Source: Haloterrigena gelatinilytica
GTDB taxonomy: Archaea > Halobacteriota > Halobacteria > Halobacteriales > Natrialbaceae
Reading direction: 5' to 3'
Length of the DNA stretch: 64,000 nt
Assembly (NCBI RefSeq): GCF_013342145.1
Contig: NZ_JABUQZ010000001.1
Span: 806,001 to 870,000 of the forward strand
In this document: one piece after another, positions 24,223 to 33,559 of the stretch
Layout: each line of letters starts with the position of its first letter
Numbering within the stretch: position 1 is the stretch's first letter
Notes under the pieces: generated by a model
Seen by the model: the letters and a program-made list of their open reading frames with translations, nothing else
Told to the model about the DNA's origin: nothing
Databases searched by the model: none
Translations under genes and position numbers: made by a program

Positions 24223-25731
24223 TTATCCGATTCGCGCGATCGACTCGGTACGGCTGTTTCCGTTGCCGTCTGTAACGGTAAGTCGAATTTCGTACTCGTT
24301 TCCGGACCCGTTCTTCTCCTCGAGTTCGATTCCGTCTTCGACGACGCGGTCTCGATTCGGATACGCCTTCTCCCACGTGTCGACCACGGCTCCCGTGTCG
24401 TCGAGTAACTCGAGGGTGCCCCGCGTGATCGGCGCGTCACCGGCCGACGCCCGCCACGTGACGGTGAACCGCGCGTGATTATTGTGGTTCTCGCTACTCG
24501 CTTCGAACTCCTCGATCGAGGGGGGAATCTCGTCGTGTTCGACGCGTACGGTGATCGTATCGCTGCTCCCCCCGCTCGAGACGAAGAGGTCGACGTCCCC
24601 CGACCCTTCCGCTTCGAAATCGACCGTCCGATCGCTCTCGTCGAATTCGGAAACGGTCGGACCGGACGGTTGATACGCGAAATCGAGCGTCGCTGATTCG
24701 GCCTCCGCGTTGGCGGCGAACGTTGCGGTCTCCCCCGAATACACGCGGTAATCACAGCTCTCACCGTCGTCACACGGTCGCGCGCTATCGTGATTGTCGG
24801 TCCAGTGAACGGTGTAGGCGCCGCCGCTGCGTTCGCCGTCACCATCGTCACGCGCGGTCACGTCGTACTCCCCGCTCGAGTCGCCGCCGTCCCCGATCCC
24901 GACTCGAGCGACCTGCAGCTCGTACTCGCCGGCGGCCAGCTCGATCGCGAGCGCGCCGCGCCCCTCGTCGGTCGCGTCGTAGGCGGTCACCCGCGCGTCC
25001 GACTGACCGTCGTCGAACGTCGTTCCGATCGTGTCGTTCCACGCGGTCGGTGCGGCGGTCGGAACCGTGATCGTGACGTTCCCGTCGCCCTCGCCTTCGA
25101 TCGGAACCGGATCGGACGGGCCGCTGAGCGCGGTCGGATCGACCGTCACTGCGCCGCCGCCCGACCGCGAGAGCGCGCCCTCGAGCGCGACGAGCCTGAT
25201 CGTCCCGTCGGAGAGCAGCGGCTGATCGGTCAGCGAGACCCGCGCGTCGTCGAACTCGTTGAACGCGAAGCCGTGTTCGATCCGCGTCGTCGGCGCCGAG
25301 TCGTACTCCCTGTACGCGGGCGTGTAGGCGAGGGTCGTCGTGGAGTGGTTGCCGGTCAGGTTGTGGGGATTGCCCTCGTACGCCGATTCTTCCCCGGCGA
25401 ATCGGGCGTCGATGCTGATGGTTTCCGTGCCCGTCGTCTCGAGTCGGCCCGTCGGCGCGGGCGGGTTCGCCGCGACCGTTCGGGACGGAAATCGGGTGCC
25501 GAGCGTGACGGCCGTCGACCGCGTTCCGCCCTCGGTGCCGACGTTCCGGATCGCGTTCCGGAGCTCCTGTAACTCGTCGTGGACCGCCTGGTTGTGGGTA
25601 AACTCCACCCGTTCGTTCTCCGCGGGGACCGCGTTGAGCTGGTAGAGCGCCAGCGCGGCGAAGACGATCGCGAGCAACAACACGGCCCCGATCTGGACGG
25701 TGACCGCGCGCTCCTCGCCCCGAAAGACCAT
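24223..25731 (-). CDS. Pilin-like signal-bearing surface protein
   Basis: 502-residue protein with an N-terminal RGEERAVTVQIGAVLLLAIVFAAL, resembling the class III (type IV pilin-like) signals of haloarchaea, in which a charged tip precedes one hydrophobic helix. The rest is extracellular-type: acidic, Thr/Ser/Gly-rich and with many possible N-glycosylation sites (for example NLTGNHST, NVTI). Two Cys occur close together (RPCDDGESCDY). The C-terminal 90 residues resemble an Ig/fibronectin-like beta-sandwich (FTVTWRASAGDAPITRGTLELLDDTGAVVDTW). The start is ATG 25731 so the helix lies near the N-terminus. Function unknown. Confidence 0.7.
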   Translation of the reverse strand: MVFRGEERAVTVQIGAVLLLAIVFAALALYQLNAVPAENERVEFTHNQAVHDELQELRNAIRNVGTEGGTRSTAVTLGTRFPSRTVAANPPAPTGRLETTGTETISIDARFAGEESAYEGNPHNLTGNHSTTTLAYTPAYREYDSAPTTRIEHGFAFNEFDDARVSLTDQPLLSDGTIRLVALEGALSRSGGGAVTVDPTALSGPSDPVPIEGEGDGNVTITVPTAAPTAWNDTIGTTFDDGQSDARVTAYDATDEGRGALAIELAAGEYELQVARVGIGDGGDSSGEYDVTARDDGDGERSGGAYTVHWTDNHDSARPCDDGESCDYRVYSGETATFAANAEAESATLDFAYQPSGPTVSEFDESDRTVDFEAEGSGDVDLFVSSGGSSDTITVRVEHDEIPPSIEEFEASSENHNNHARFTVTWRASAGDAPITRGTLELLDDTGAVVDTWEKAYPNRDRVVEDGIELEEKNGSGNEYEIRLTVTDGNGNSRTESIARIG

Positions 25732-25862
25732 AGCCGTGAATGCGCCCGATAGCGTAAACGTGTACTGGCCGTCGGGTCGCCTCCCGCGGCGACGGTCCGT
25801 CGGCGGCCGTCCGACTGAAAGCTGTGGCTTACTATGTGGCGCGTCGGGGTACGTCACCGCGC

Positions 25863-26660
25863 ATGCGACGTGTCGAAGAGCGGTTCCGGAGCCATCTGGT
25901 CGAAGACGAATCGGTGCGGGCGCTCGCGTCGGGACGGCTCCTCGGGGACGCCGTTCGCGGTCGAGCGACGATCGGCGCGACCGACCGTCGACTCCTCTGC
26001 GTCTCGGCGAGCGGCGAGTTCGTCGACGTCAGGTACGACTGGATCTGCTCGATTCGGCGCCGGGAGCAAACGCGCGTCGAGTACCGATCCGAGGACGGGC
26101 CGAACCGATCCCTGCGCCTCCTGGGCGGGCTCGTCGCCCTCGCCGTTCTCGTCGTCGGGATCGTCGCTACGACCGGTATCAGTGCGGTTCAGGGGGTCGC
26201 CACGACCGCGCTCGCCGCCGCGACCGTCGCTCTCGTCGCGGCCGTCCACTCCCTGCGAACGCGACCGGGCATCGGTCGCGCGACCGAGCAACTCGCCGTT
26301 GGGACCGGCATCCTCGCGCTGGGCGCCGTCGTCGCCGTCGTTCCCCTCGCGGCCGGCGTCTCGCTGCCGCTCTACGGGCTCGTGACGCTCGCCGGGCTCG
26401 GACTGGCCGGCTACGCCGCTATCCACCGCGCGGAACTCGCCGGGCTGGGTATCGACGGCCGCCGCGAGACGCTGCTCACCGTCACGACGGTCGACGGCGA
26501 CACCGTCACCCTCGCCGTCGACGCCGACTCGACGTTCGACCGCGACCTCGAGGCGTGCGTCCACCGGACCGATCCCGCGTCCGTCGAACGGCCGCTCGCT
26601 CGGGCTCCGGTCGAGCGCCCGCGGGACGGTGACGACTCTGCGACTGTCGGGAGTACGTGA
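25863..26660 (+). CDS. Membrane protein with N-terminal PH-like domain
   Basis: 265-residue protein. Residues 1-80 (VRALASGRLLGDAVRGRATIGATDRRLLCVSASGEFVDVRYDWICSIRR) look like a bacterial-type PH domain, with the TDRRLL turn. Two pairs of hydrophobic segments follow (about 88-130 and 150-200), then a short second beta-rich region (RRETLLTVTTVDGDTVTLAVDAD). ATG 25863 is chosen; an in-frame ATG 39 bp upstream would add an Arg-rich stretch. Divergent from the pilin-like gene. Function unknown. Confidence 0.7.
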   Translation: MRRVEERFRSHLVEDESVRALASGRLLGDAVRGRATIGATDRRLLCVSASGEFVDVRYDWICSIRRREQTRVEYRSEDGPNRSLRLLGGLVALAVLVVGIVATTGISAVQGVATTALAAATVALVAAVHSLRTRPGIGRATEQLAVGTGILALGAVVAVVPLAAGVSLPLYGLVTLAGLGLAGYAAIHRAELAGLGIDGRRETLLTVTTVDGDTVTLAVDADSTFDRDLEACVHRTDPASVERPLARAPVERPRDGDDSATVGST

Positions 26661-26683
26661 CCGTTACGGCGACGACTCGGTCC

Positions 26684-26989
26684 TCAGGAGGGGAGTCTGG
26701 CGAGGCACTGGTGACAGTACCGCGCCGACGAGGCGTTCGGGTTCCCACAGGCCGGACACCGACGGCTCGAGGCGGTCTCCGACTCGATACCGATCCCGCT
26801 CGCGAGCACGGTCAGCACGTCGTCCTCGACCTCGTGGCCCTGTTCGTGCAGCCACCGATCGATGAAGGCGTCGTCGCGAAGCTTCTCGAGACCCCGCACC
26901 AGTCCGAGAAAGAACAGCGTGGGCGCGATCATGACGAACGCGGCGACGGCCAGCCGGCCGACGAGCTCGAGCGTGCTAAGTTCTGCCAT
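26684..26989 (-). CDS. Small membrane protein with C-terminal zinc ribbon
   Basis: 101-residue protein: one N-terminal transmembrane helix (about residues 9-30), a charged helical middle (LEKLRDDAFIDRWLHEQGHEVEDDVL), and a C-terminal CPACGNPNASSARYCHQCLARLPS zinc ribbon. Same architecture as the protein at 39352-39666, so the two are likely paralogues. Function unknown; possibly membrane-tethered adaptors. Confidence 0.75.
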   Translation of the reverse strand: MAELSTLELVGRLAVAAFVMIAPTLFFLGLVRGLEKLRDDAFIDRWLHEQGHEVEDDVLTVLASGIGIESETASSRRCPACGNPNASSARYCHQCLARLPS

Positions 26990-27170
26990 GGAGAGTGGTA
27001 CTGCGCCGGCGGCAAAACACCTACCGCTCGCCCGGTCGTGTCAGCCCGCGAACCGGCCGATTGCGTTCGCTCGCCGGGGTCGAAATCAAAGCGAACGGTC
27101 GAGAACGCAGTCGCTATCGAATCGACGAAAACGCACGCGAGGCGACGAACGCACGCGAGGTCGGGCGCGA

Positions 27171-27752
27171 TCAGTCCGAGATGAACTTGTTGTCCCGCCA
27201 GTTGACGCCGCCCTCGCCCGAGTTGTGGTCCCGCGGTCCTTCGACGACCTCGATGTTGGCCGGTCGGGGCTCGCCCTCGACGATGCGGGTCGCCTCGAGT
27301 TCGCCGTCGCGCTCCGAGATCGCCGTCAGCGTCCCCTTCTCGGCGGCTTCGGCGATGCCACAGAGGACCAGGAACATCTGGTACTGCAACAGCGAGTTCT
27401 GGAGGACGGTCTCGCGGTCGCCCTTGAACGCCGCGAACTCGACGAGTTCGGATTCGATTTCCTCCTCTTCCTCCTCGTCCCAGCGGAAGGCGTTGCGCCG
27501 CTCGTCGGGGTCCTCCTCGTAGACCCGGTTCTCCGTGACGCTGGCCTTGAGCTGGGCGGTCGGCGTGTACTTGCTGACCGATTCGTCCTCGGCGACGGCC
27601 TTGAGAATGAGCGTGTTGTTGCGCCGCGTTATCTCCACGTCGGTGATACCGTCCGGGTACTCTGCCTCCTCGATGTGTTCCCGAAGGTCTTCGAGGGGTA
27701 GTTCGAGCGTCGAATGCAGCCGATAAACGTGTCTGGATTCCTCTGTTGACAT
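27171..27752 (-). CDS. Conserved haloarchaeal acidic protein
   Basis: 193-residue soluble protein MSTEESRHVYRLHSTLELPLEDLREHIEE.... The N-terminal half looks like a compact alpha/beta domain (DVEITRRNNTLILKAVAEDESVSKYTPTAQLKASVTENRVYEED), with an extremely acidic DEEEEEEIESE joint and a helical C-terminal half (ETVLQNSLLQYQMFLVLCGIAEAAEKG). I recall this as widely conserved in haloarchaea, without known function. A TATA-like TCATATAAG lies about 60 bp upstream on the coding strand. Confidence 0.8.
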   Translation of the reverse strand: MSTEESRHVYRLHSTLELPLEDLREHIEEAEYPDGITDVEITRRNNTLILKAVAEDESVSKYTPTAQLKASVTENRVYEEDPDERRNAFRWDEEEEEEIESELVEFAAFKGDRETVLQNSLLQYQMFLVLCGIAEAAEKGTLTAISERDGELEATRIVEGEPRPANIEVVEGPRDHNSGEGGVNWRDNKFISD

Positions 27753-27872
27753 GGTGGGATGATCTGCGGCGACAGTCGCTGGGTTCCTAGTACGAGCGCG
27801 TGACTTATATGACCTGCTATTGGATACGTGGCCGATGCGTTCGGATTAATTCATCGGCGCGATTCGGAGTGA

Positions 27873-28217
27873 TTATTCGGCGTCGAGCGTCTCGGCCAGC
27901 TCGCCGCGTTCCTCGAGTTCCTCGAGGACGTCCGAGCCGCCGACGAACTCGCCGTCGACGAACGTCTGCGGGATCGTTTCCCAGCCGCTGTGGTCCTCGA
28001 GGGCGGCCCGGAACTCGGCGAGGGAGTCCAGGACGTCGACGGTCTCGAACTCGTCGCGGTGCTGGTCGATGAGACCGAGCGCCTTCCGGGAGTAACCACA
28101 CTGAGGCATCAGCTCGGTCCCCTTCATGAAGAGGACGACCTCGTTGTTCGCGATGGCGTCCTCGACTTGCTCGTCGACCTCGTCCTGATCGAGACCCTGG
28201 TTCGGTGGGAATTCCAT
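27873..28217 (-). CDS. Monothiol glutaredoxin-like protein
   Basis: 114-residue Grx4-type thioredoxin-fold protein. The active site is CGYS in ELMPQCGYSRKALG (monothiol glutaredoxins usually have CGFS). VVLFMKGT, the cis-Pro loop IPQTFVDGEFVGGSDVL and the glutathione/Fe-S-ligating GGSD turn are all present. Such proteins carry [2Fe-2S] clusters in Fe-S assembly. Haloarchaea use gamma-glutamylcysteine rather than glutathione, so the thiol partner is probably different. Confidence 0.9.
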   Translation of the reverse strand: MEFPPNQGLDQDEVDEQVEDAIANNEVVLFMKGTELMPQCGYSRKALGLIDQHRDEFETVDVLDSLAEFRAALEDHSGWETIPQTFVDGEFVGGSDVLEELEERGELAETLDAE

Positions 28218-28287
28218 ATCAGTCGTATGGCAACGAGAAGGGATAGGCCTTGCGTCCGCGGTACCGACGGAGCCCGAGACGACGCTC

Positions 28288-29619
28288 CTACCGCGGGTCC
28301 AGCCTGACGATCCGATCGTCGTTCGCTCGGGGGAACGGTCCGTCCGCGCGCCCGTCCCGGTTCGACGTGAGCAGGTACAGCGAGCCGTCCGGCCCGGGCT
28401 CGACGTGTCGAAGGCGACCCCACTCGTCGGCGAACAGGCGGTGGACCGTCGCCGTAAAGCGGTCGTCGAGCCAGTCGGCGTCGTACCGGACGCCGTCGGT
28501 CCCGTCCGGGCTCCCCTCGCCGTCGACGTCCGAATCGCTTCGGGGCGTGAGCCCGGCGACGGCCAGCGCGCTCGAGGCGAGCCCGCAGACGAGGACGGTG
28601 TTCGTCCACGGTTCGATCGCGCCGTCGTCGTAAAACGCCAGTCCGGACGGCGCCCACGTCGTTTCGGCCCCGGTGTTGACGACCGGCGGCGTCGCCGCCT
28701 CGTACTCGTCGTAGCTCCCGTACTCGGGGTCGTCGGGTCCGCCGCGGACGAGATCCCAGCCGTAGTTGCCGCCCGGCCGGAGGACCGAGAGCTCGTCCCG
28801 CGCGCCCGGCCCGTGCTCGGCGAGGATCGGCGTTCCCTGCGGCGTGAAGTCGAGTCCCTGCGGATTGCGGTGGCCGAGCGTGTACGTGCGTCGGTCGCCG
28901 TCGTCGCCCCAGTCGGGATTCTCGGGATGTGGCTCCCCGTCGGGCGTCACGCGCAGGACGGCACCGGCTCGGGAGCCGGGATCCTGCGTCAGTGCGGGCT
29001 CCCTCGCGTCGCCCGTCAGCACCCAGAGGTGGTCGTCGGGGCCGAACGCGATCCGGCCGCCGTTGTGAATCGACGACCCCGGGATCCCCTCGAGGACCGT
29101 CTCGAGGGCGTCGGCCTCGAGGTCGTAGCGGACGACCCGATTCGAGACGGCCCCGTCGTCGGCCGTGTAGTAGACGAACAGGTCGGGGGTGGCGGGGTAG
29201 TCGGGGTGGACCGCGACGCCGAGGGTCCCGCCCTCGCCGGGCGACGCGCGATCGGGGAGGGACGCGCTCTCGAGGAGTATCTCGCCGTCGTCGGGTCCCA
29301 GATCGGCGTCCTCGGTCAGTTCGTCCGCATCGAACCGGCGGACACCGCCGTCGCGTTCGGTGACGAAGGCGTCGCCGTCGGCGAACGTGAGATCCCACGG
29401 AATCGCGAGGTCGGAGACGACCGTCGTCGCCGCGACGTCGTCCTCGCCGGGGACGGCGTCGGCCGGCCGCCAGTCGGGTTCCGACCAGTCGTCGGCGGGG
29501 ACGGACTCGGGCGTCGCGAGTTCCGTCGCATCCGTTCCCGACTCCGTGAGACAGCCCGCGAGCGCGGGAACCGCGACGCCGGCCGCCGCCAGCAGGCGTC
29601 GACGCGTCGGAGCGTTCAT
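28288..29619 (-). CDS. PQQ-type soluble aldose dehydrogenase-like lipoprotein
   Basis: 443-residue exported protein. The N-terminus TRRRLLAAAGVAVPALAGC combines a Tat-like RR motif with a lipobox (LAGC), so it is probably folded in the cytoplasm, exported and lipid-anchored. The mature part is a six-bladed beta-propeller of the sGDH/YliI type: PWDLTFADGDAFVTERDGGVR, GLGVAVHP-like GTLGVAVHPDY, SSIHNGGRIAFGPDDHLWVLTGD and LGHRNPQGLDFTPQGTPILAEHGP. It would oxidise sugars using PQQ. No PQQ synthesis genes are in the window, so the cofactor must come from elsewhere. Confidence 0.88.
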   Translation of the reverse strand: MNAPTRRRLLAAAGVAVPALAGCLTESGTDATELATPESVPADDWSEPDWRPADAVPGEDDVAATTVVSDLAIPWDLTFADGDAFVTERDGGVRRFDADELTEDADLGPDDGEILLESASLPDRASPGEGGTLGVAVHPDYPATPDLFVYYTADDGAVSNRVVRYDLEADALETVLEGIPGSSIHNGGRIAFGPDDHLWVLTGDAREPALTQDPGSRAGAVLRVTPDGEPHPENPDWGDDGDRRTYTLGHRNPQGLDFTPQGTPILAEHGPGARDELSVLRPGGNYGWDLVRGGPDDPEYGSYDEYEAATPPVVNTGAETTWAPSGLAFYDDGAIEPWTNTVLVCGLASSALAVAGLTPRSDSDVDGEGSPDGTDGVRYDADWLDDRFTATVHRLFADEWGRLRHVEPGPDGSLYLLTSNRDGRADGPFPRANDDRIVRLDPR

Positions 29620-29699
29620 ACGGGTACTGCGGGACGGAACGGTGAGAAACCTCGGGTTGGGTGCGGGGAACAGACGCCGGCTCACCGACCGCCGCGGCG

Positions 29700-30158
29700 T
29701 TACTCGTCGCCGTTCGGCAGCCGCGCCGTGGTGAACCAGAACTCCGCGTAGGCCCGAATGGACTCCAGAAACTCGTCGGGCTCGACGGCTTTCTTGAGAC
29801 AGGCGTTCGCGTGCTTTCGGTACGAGTGCAGGACGTCGCTCTCGTCCTGCGAGCCGGTGAGGACGGTGATCGGAATGTGCTTGTGCTCCGGATCGTCTTT
29901 CAGTTCCATCAACACCTGTTCGCCGCTCGTCCGAGGCAGGTTCCAGTCGAGAATAACGAGGTCCGGTCGCGGTGCGTTCGCGTGGTCGTCGCGTCGGTAG
30001 ACGAAATCGAGCGCCTCCTCGCCGTCGGTAACGGCGTGGAGTTCGCTGTCGGCGCCGGCGTCGCGAAACGCCTCCTCGACGAGGCGGACGTCTCCCGGGT
30101 TATCCTCGACCAACAGCACGTCGATCGTCCCCCTCGAGCGACCAGATGCATCGCTCAT
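29700..30158 (-). CDS. Single-domain response regulator (Rcp1/CheY-like)
   Basis: 152-residue receiver-only protein. VLLVEDNPGDVRLVEEAF supplies the acidic pocket, Asp71 in LVILDWNLPRTSGEQVL is the phosphorylation site, LTGSQDESD gives the Thr/Ser switch, and NACLKKAVEPDEF gives the conserved Lys. It has no output domain, so it probably relays phosphate or acts by protein contact. ATG 30158 is chosen; another in-frame ATG lies 27 bp upstream. No kinase gene is adjacent; the nearest kinase, at 36.9 kb, is a possible but unproven partner. Confidence 0.9.
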   Translation of the reverse strand: MSDASGRSRGTIDVLLVEDNPGDVRLVEEAFRDAGADSELHAVTDGEEALDFVYRRDDHANAPRPDLVILDWNLPRTSGEQVLMELKDDPEHKHIPITVLTGSQDESDVLHSYRKHANACLKKAVEPDEFLESIRAYAEFWFTTARLPNGDE

Positions 30159-30250
30159 CACTCGGGTTTCGAGATGACTACGCATGAAAGCACTGCCTGA
30201 GTCGCCGATCGCTAGCCGCGACGGGACGGCGCGCGTACGGACCGCGACCG

Positions 30251-31048
30251 CTAGTCCGCGGCCGGCGGCGCCGTCAGGACGTCGAGCTTTTCGGCGGCGT
30301 AACCGAAGACGTCCCGGTAGCCGTTCGGCGACATCAGGATGGGATAGAACGGTTCGTCGGCGACCTGCGTGTCGCCGTCGGCGGCGGCGAACGGATCGCC
30401 GGCCTCGACTTCGGTGAAGTTGTCGACGAAGACCTCGTAGGTGTCGGCGTCTTGCTTACGGATGACATCGGTGAGCCGGTAGACCGGTAGATCGCTGTGG
30501 ATCGTATCGCCGGGTAACGCGTCGACGGCCGTGAGGAACGCGCGGGTCAGTCGGTCCGCGTTCTGGGCGGCCGTCTCCGACCCCTGCAGGCCGCACTCGA
30601 CTTCGATCGTGTCGATCTCGGAGAACAGGCGTCCCTCCGCGAAGTTACTCGTCTCGACCATCGCCGTCACCGGAAGCTGCGGGACGACCGCTTTCGCGGT
30701 CTCGCTGACGCCGTTGACGATCGCGAAGGGCTCGCCGTGGCTCTGGGTCGAGTGCATCGAGAACGTCAGACAGCCGTCGAGCTCCTCGACGAGCCGATGG
30801 GCGAGTCGTCCCTCGTGAGTTTTCGCGTCCGGGTCGCCGGGAAACGCGCGGTTCAAGTCCTCGTCGACGAATCGGACCCGCCGCTCGAGGGCCTCCTCGT
30901 TGGCGACGATGAGCTTGACCGGCCGCTCGACGGTCGGGCGCTCGTCGAGCAACCGTTCGACGGCGCGAACGCCACAGGGTTCGTCCCCGTGAACGCCCGC
31001 GACGACTGCGATCTCCGGCGTTCCTGACCCGAGCTGTGCAACTCTCAT
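30251..31048 (-). CDS. Succinylglutamate desuccinylase/aspartoacylase family zinc hydrolase
   Basis: 265-residue M14-like zinc deacylase. GVHGDEPCGVRAVE is the HxxE zinc motif, VDEDLNRAFPGD carries the conserved NRxFPG element, and TFSMHSTQSHG provides the third zinc ligand. A late acidic residue in IEVECGLQG is the probable catalytic Glu. Start ATG 31048 (MRVAQLGSG) is favoured over an in-frame ATG 27 bp upstream. The substrate among N-acyl amino acids is unknown. Confidence 0.85.
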   Translation of the reverse strand: MRVAQLGSGTPEIAVVAGVHGDEPCGVRAVERLLDERPTVERPVKLIVANEEALERRVRFVDEDLNRAFPGDPDAKTHEGRLAHRLVEELDGCLTFSMHSTQSHGEPFAIVNGVSETAKAVVPQLPVTAMVETSNFAEGRLFSEIDTIEVECGLQGSETAAQNADRLTRAFLTAVDALPGDTIHSDLPVYRLTDVIRKQDADTYEVFVDNFTEVEAGDPFAAADGDTQVADEPFYPILMSPNGYRDVFGYAAEKLDVLTAPPAAD

Positions 31049-31188
31049 TACCGCATCATTGGGCTCTGTGGCCAAAGGCGATTCGGTCTCTCACGAACGA
31101 GACCATTCCGTCCGGCCGTCGTGGGGCTAGTTGCCACGCCGCTACCCCTCGGTACGACCGGTTTCGAGTCGACGAACGGACGGAACTG

Positions 31189-31680
31189 TCACTCTTCGAG
31201 TGTCTCAGCGTACTCGAAATCGGCCGGTCCGGCGGTCGGACGCTCGCCGTCGATCGGAATCCGCCAGTCGTCGATCCGGGTCGGTTCCTCGAGGGCGTTC
31301 GTCAACACGGTCCGGACCTCGAGGACGTCGACGCCGTAGTAGTCTCGAGGAACGTCCCGCAGGTACTGCAGCGCGGTTCGAAAGAGCGACCGCAGTCCGT
31401 CGTCGTTGTCGAAGTCGATCCGCTTGTACGCGCCGGCCGCGACCTGCACCATCCCGTGGCAGAACGCGCTCTCGGTGCTCCCGCGGCCGTAGTTGTACCA
31501 CTCGAGTTCGAAGCAGTCGTGGCTCTCGTGGTAGGCGCCGGCGTTGAAGAGGCGGACGCCGTGGACCGTCGCCCGACGAAGCGTGGCGTGCTCCCAGCGG
31601 CCCGCCTCGGGCCGCCAGCCCGTCGGCGTCTCGAGCCCCGGTGGCGGCGCGACGGTCGGGTCGCTGGTGTGCTCGTCCAT
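31189..31680 (-). CDS. DUF309 family protein
   Basis: 163-residue helical protein with the DUF309 signature in [22 protein letters not shown] (His/Glu pair typical of the family) and [21 protein letters not shown]. The rest of the fold, two antiparallel helical pairs, is consistent. ATG 31680 starts a short proline-rich leader before the domain. Function unknown; the conserved His/Glu cluster could bind metal. Divergent from the zinc-ribbon microprotein gene. Confidence 0.85.
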   Translation of the reverse strand: MDEHTSDPTVAPPPGLETPTGWRPEAGRWEHATLRRATVHGVRLFNAGAYHESHDCFELEWYNYGRGSTESAFCHGMVQVAAGAYKRIDFDNDDGLRSLFRTALQYLRDVPRDYYGVDVLEVRTVLTNALEEPTRIDDWRIPIDGERPTAGPADFEYAETLEE

Positions 31681-31785
31681 ACGCCGAGTTGGTGCGGCGG
31701 ACGGGTAATTCCGTCGCCGACCGCGAGACGACCCCGACGAACCATCCGAGTACTTATTCGGGTCCGGTCCCCCACCATCGACTAG

Positions 31786-31914
31786 ATGAAGCACCCCCGT
31801 TGGCGGTGCCAGGACTGTGGGGAGCGCCTCTACGAGCACATCGAGGGCGACTACCAGTGTCTGAACTGCGGTCGCCGGTACGATCCCGACCAGCTCGAAG
31901 AGAACGCTACCTGA
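31786..31914 (+). CDS. 42-residue zinc-ribbon protein
   Basis: [20 protein letters not shown]..., with CQDC and CLNC knuckles 14 residues apart and then [14 protein letters not shown] typical tiny zinc ribbon with normal codon bias. TACTTATTCGG about 35 bp upstream is a plausible TATA region. It resembles the small zinc-finger proteins at 10184 and 17349 in scale but not in sequence. Function unknown. Confidence 0.75.
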   Translation: MKHPRWRCQDCGERLYEHIEGDYQCLNCGRRYDPDQLEENAT

Positions 31915-32035
31915 AACTGGATTCACCGCTCGCCCGTCGTTCGACCGCCGCTGACGGCCTGACCGGGCCGTATCCGGTAAGCGGCCTGTAGCTGCGGGCC
32001 CAACGGTATAGGTCGCGAAGACCCATCGACGAAAT

Positions 32036-32353
32036 ATGGAGACGCGATGGGCGACCGTCGACGGTGTCCACCTGCAACTGCCCGACGACTGCACCGCCGC
32101 CGAACTCCGAGATCACCTCCGGAAACCCGACGACGCGGCGCTGATCGCGGTCACGGGCGACCTCGTATCGATCGTTCACGACGAGGAGCAACCGCTCTCG
32201 GCGATGGTCGCCGGCTGCGCCGACACCTACTACTTCAGACGGCCCGACGAACCGGACCGGAACGACCTCCTCGCGGCGCCGGAGATCGACGACGCCCTCG
32301 AGGCGCCGTCGTCGGACGAAACGACCTTCCAGCGCCCCGGAATCGACCACTGA
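32036..32353 (+). CDS. Small acidic hypothetical protein, possibly ubiquitin-like fold
   Basis: 105-residue protein [71 protein letters not shown]. The order of predicted strands and helix, and the late TYYFRRP strand, is reminiscent of small beta-grasp (ThiS/ubiquitin-like) domains. It ends without a Gly-Gly tail, so it is not a standard SAMP. The C-terminal 30 residues are probably disordered. Not firmly recognised. Confidence 0.65.
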   Translation: METRWATVDGVHLQLPDDCTAAELRDHLRKPDDAALIAVTGDLVSIVHDEEQPLSAMVAGCADTYYFRRPDEPDRNDLLAAPEIDDALEAPSSDETTFQRPGIDH

Positions 32354-32488
32354 CGCTCGAGCGTCGGACTGCGGGCCGTCGTAGACGTTCGTCAAATATC
32401 TCCGCTATTTGCGACCTATCTCGGAAGAATACTTCCTTACCGGGGCGTAAAACTAAAGAGATCTCGGTTCTTGGCTAGTGCCACGACC

Positions 32489-32707
32489 ATGAGCCAACGT
32501 GTCACGCTCGAGCCGGTCGACGAGATTCCGAACGACTGCCGCATCTGCCACTACGACGAACTCGAAGCGGAGGCGAAAGCGCAGGTACCGCTCCTGATCG
32601 ACGCCCCGGCCGAAGCGGAGACCGACGACGCCGACGGCGTTGCCGACGCGTTCGAGGGCTGCGATCTCGTCAAGTACACCGAGTACTACGCGGTGTCGGC
32701 CGACTGA
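32489..32707 (+). CDS. Conserved small haloarchaeal protein
   Basis: 72-residue acidic protein from ATG 32489 (MSQRVTLEPVDEIPNDCRICHYDELEAEAKAQVPLLID...). It has three cysteines, including CRIC, and ends EGCDLVKYTEYYAVSAD. An AT-rich stretch around 32440-32460 may be the promoter. An in-frame ATG six codons upstream is possible. Function unknown. Confidence 0.65.
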   Translation: MSQRVTLEPVDEIPNDCRICHYDELEAEAKAQVPLLIDAPAEAETDDADGVADAFEGCDLVKYTEYYAVSAD

Positions 32708-32776
32708 GGTCGGCCCGGTCCCGTTCTACGGATCCGAACGGGAGTCGACGGCTCGAGGACCGAATCGGCCGGCCGA

Positions 32777-33241
32777 TCAGTTATCCTCGTCGGGGTCGAG
32801 TTCGAACTGTTCGTTCTCCGAGACGGCGTTGAGAACGATGCTCGTGTTCGACTGGTTGATGTCGGGGTCGGTGATCAGCTGCTTGATCTGGTCGTTCATG
32901 TCGTCGGTGTCTTTGAACTTCCCGATGGCGATGACGTCGTAGTTGCCGGTGACTTCGTAGACCGAGATCATCTGTCGGTGGTCCTTCAGGGACTCGGTGA
33001 TCTTCGGCAGCGCGCTGCCTTCGGCTTTGAGCTGCATCACCGCGGTGACGTCGTAGCCGAGGGCGTCGTAGTCGACGATCGGCGTATACCCCTGAATGAC
33101 GTCTTCCTCCTCTAGGTCCGAGAGGTGGTTGGAGACGGTCGTGACGGAGACGTCGAGCTCCTCCGCGAGGCTGCGAAGACTCGCGCGTCCGTCGCCGAGC
33201 AGTTCGTTTACCAGATCCGTGTCCAGGTGTTCGTAGGTCAT
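32777..33241 (-). CDS. Lrp/AsnC family transcriptional regulator
   Basis: 154-residue regulator with an N-terminal HTH ([36 protein letters not shown]) and a C-terminal ligand-sensing RAM domain ([23 protein letters not shown]...[16 protein letters not shown]). Such proteins form dimers or octamers that respond to amino acids. The TATA-like CTTATATAC about 25 bp upstream of ATG 33241 implies a leaderless message. Divergent from the tungstate transporter; whether it controls that operon is not shown. Confidence 0.92.
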   Translation of the reverse strand: MTYEHLDTDLVNELLGDGRASLRSLAEELDVSVTTVSNHLSDLEEEDVIQGYTPIVDYDALGYDVTAVMQLKAEGSALPKITESLKDHRQMISVYEVTGNYDVIAIGKFKDTDDMNDQIKQLITDPDINQSNTSIVLNAVSENEQFELDPDEDN

Positions 33242-33559
33242 TTGTATACTATGAAGTCCTCCGTATATAAGGTATTTACGAATATCCAGTTCTAACAGCC
33301 CCCGTCGTTGCTTCGCGTAGGAAATCCCCGTTCGACATCTATTTCGGTATTTGAGGCGGACGAAATAAGCGAATTCGCGTTCGCGGCCGCGCGGTCGACC
33401 GCGGTTGCCGTCGCGGGATCGGAATAATCGATTCTCGTTATCGAAGGGTGAGAAACCGCTTCGGTCGTACTTCTCGACCGGTTGCGCTCGTCTGGCGTAA
33501 CTGACAGCAGTTATTGGACGAACCAAAGCTATTTCTCCCCGCCGTTCATCGTGGTATCC

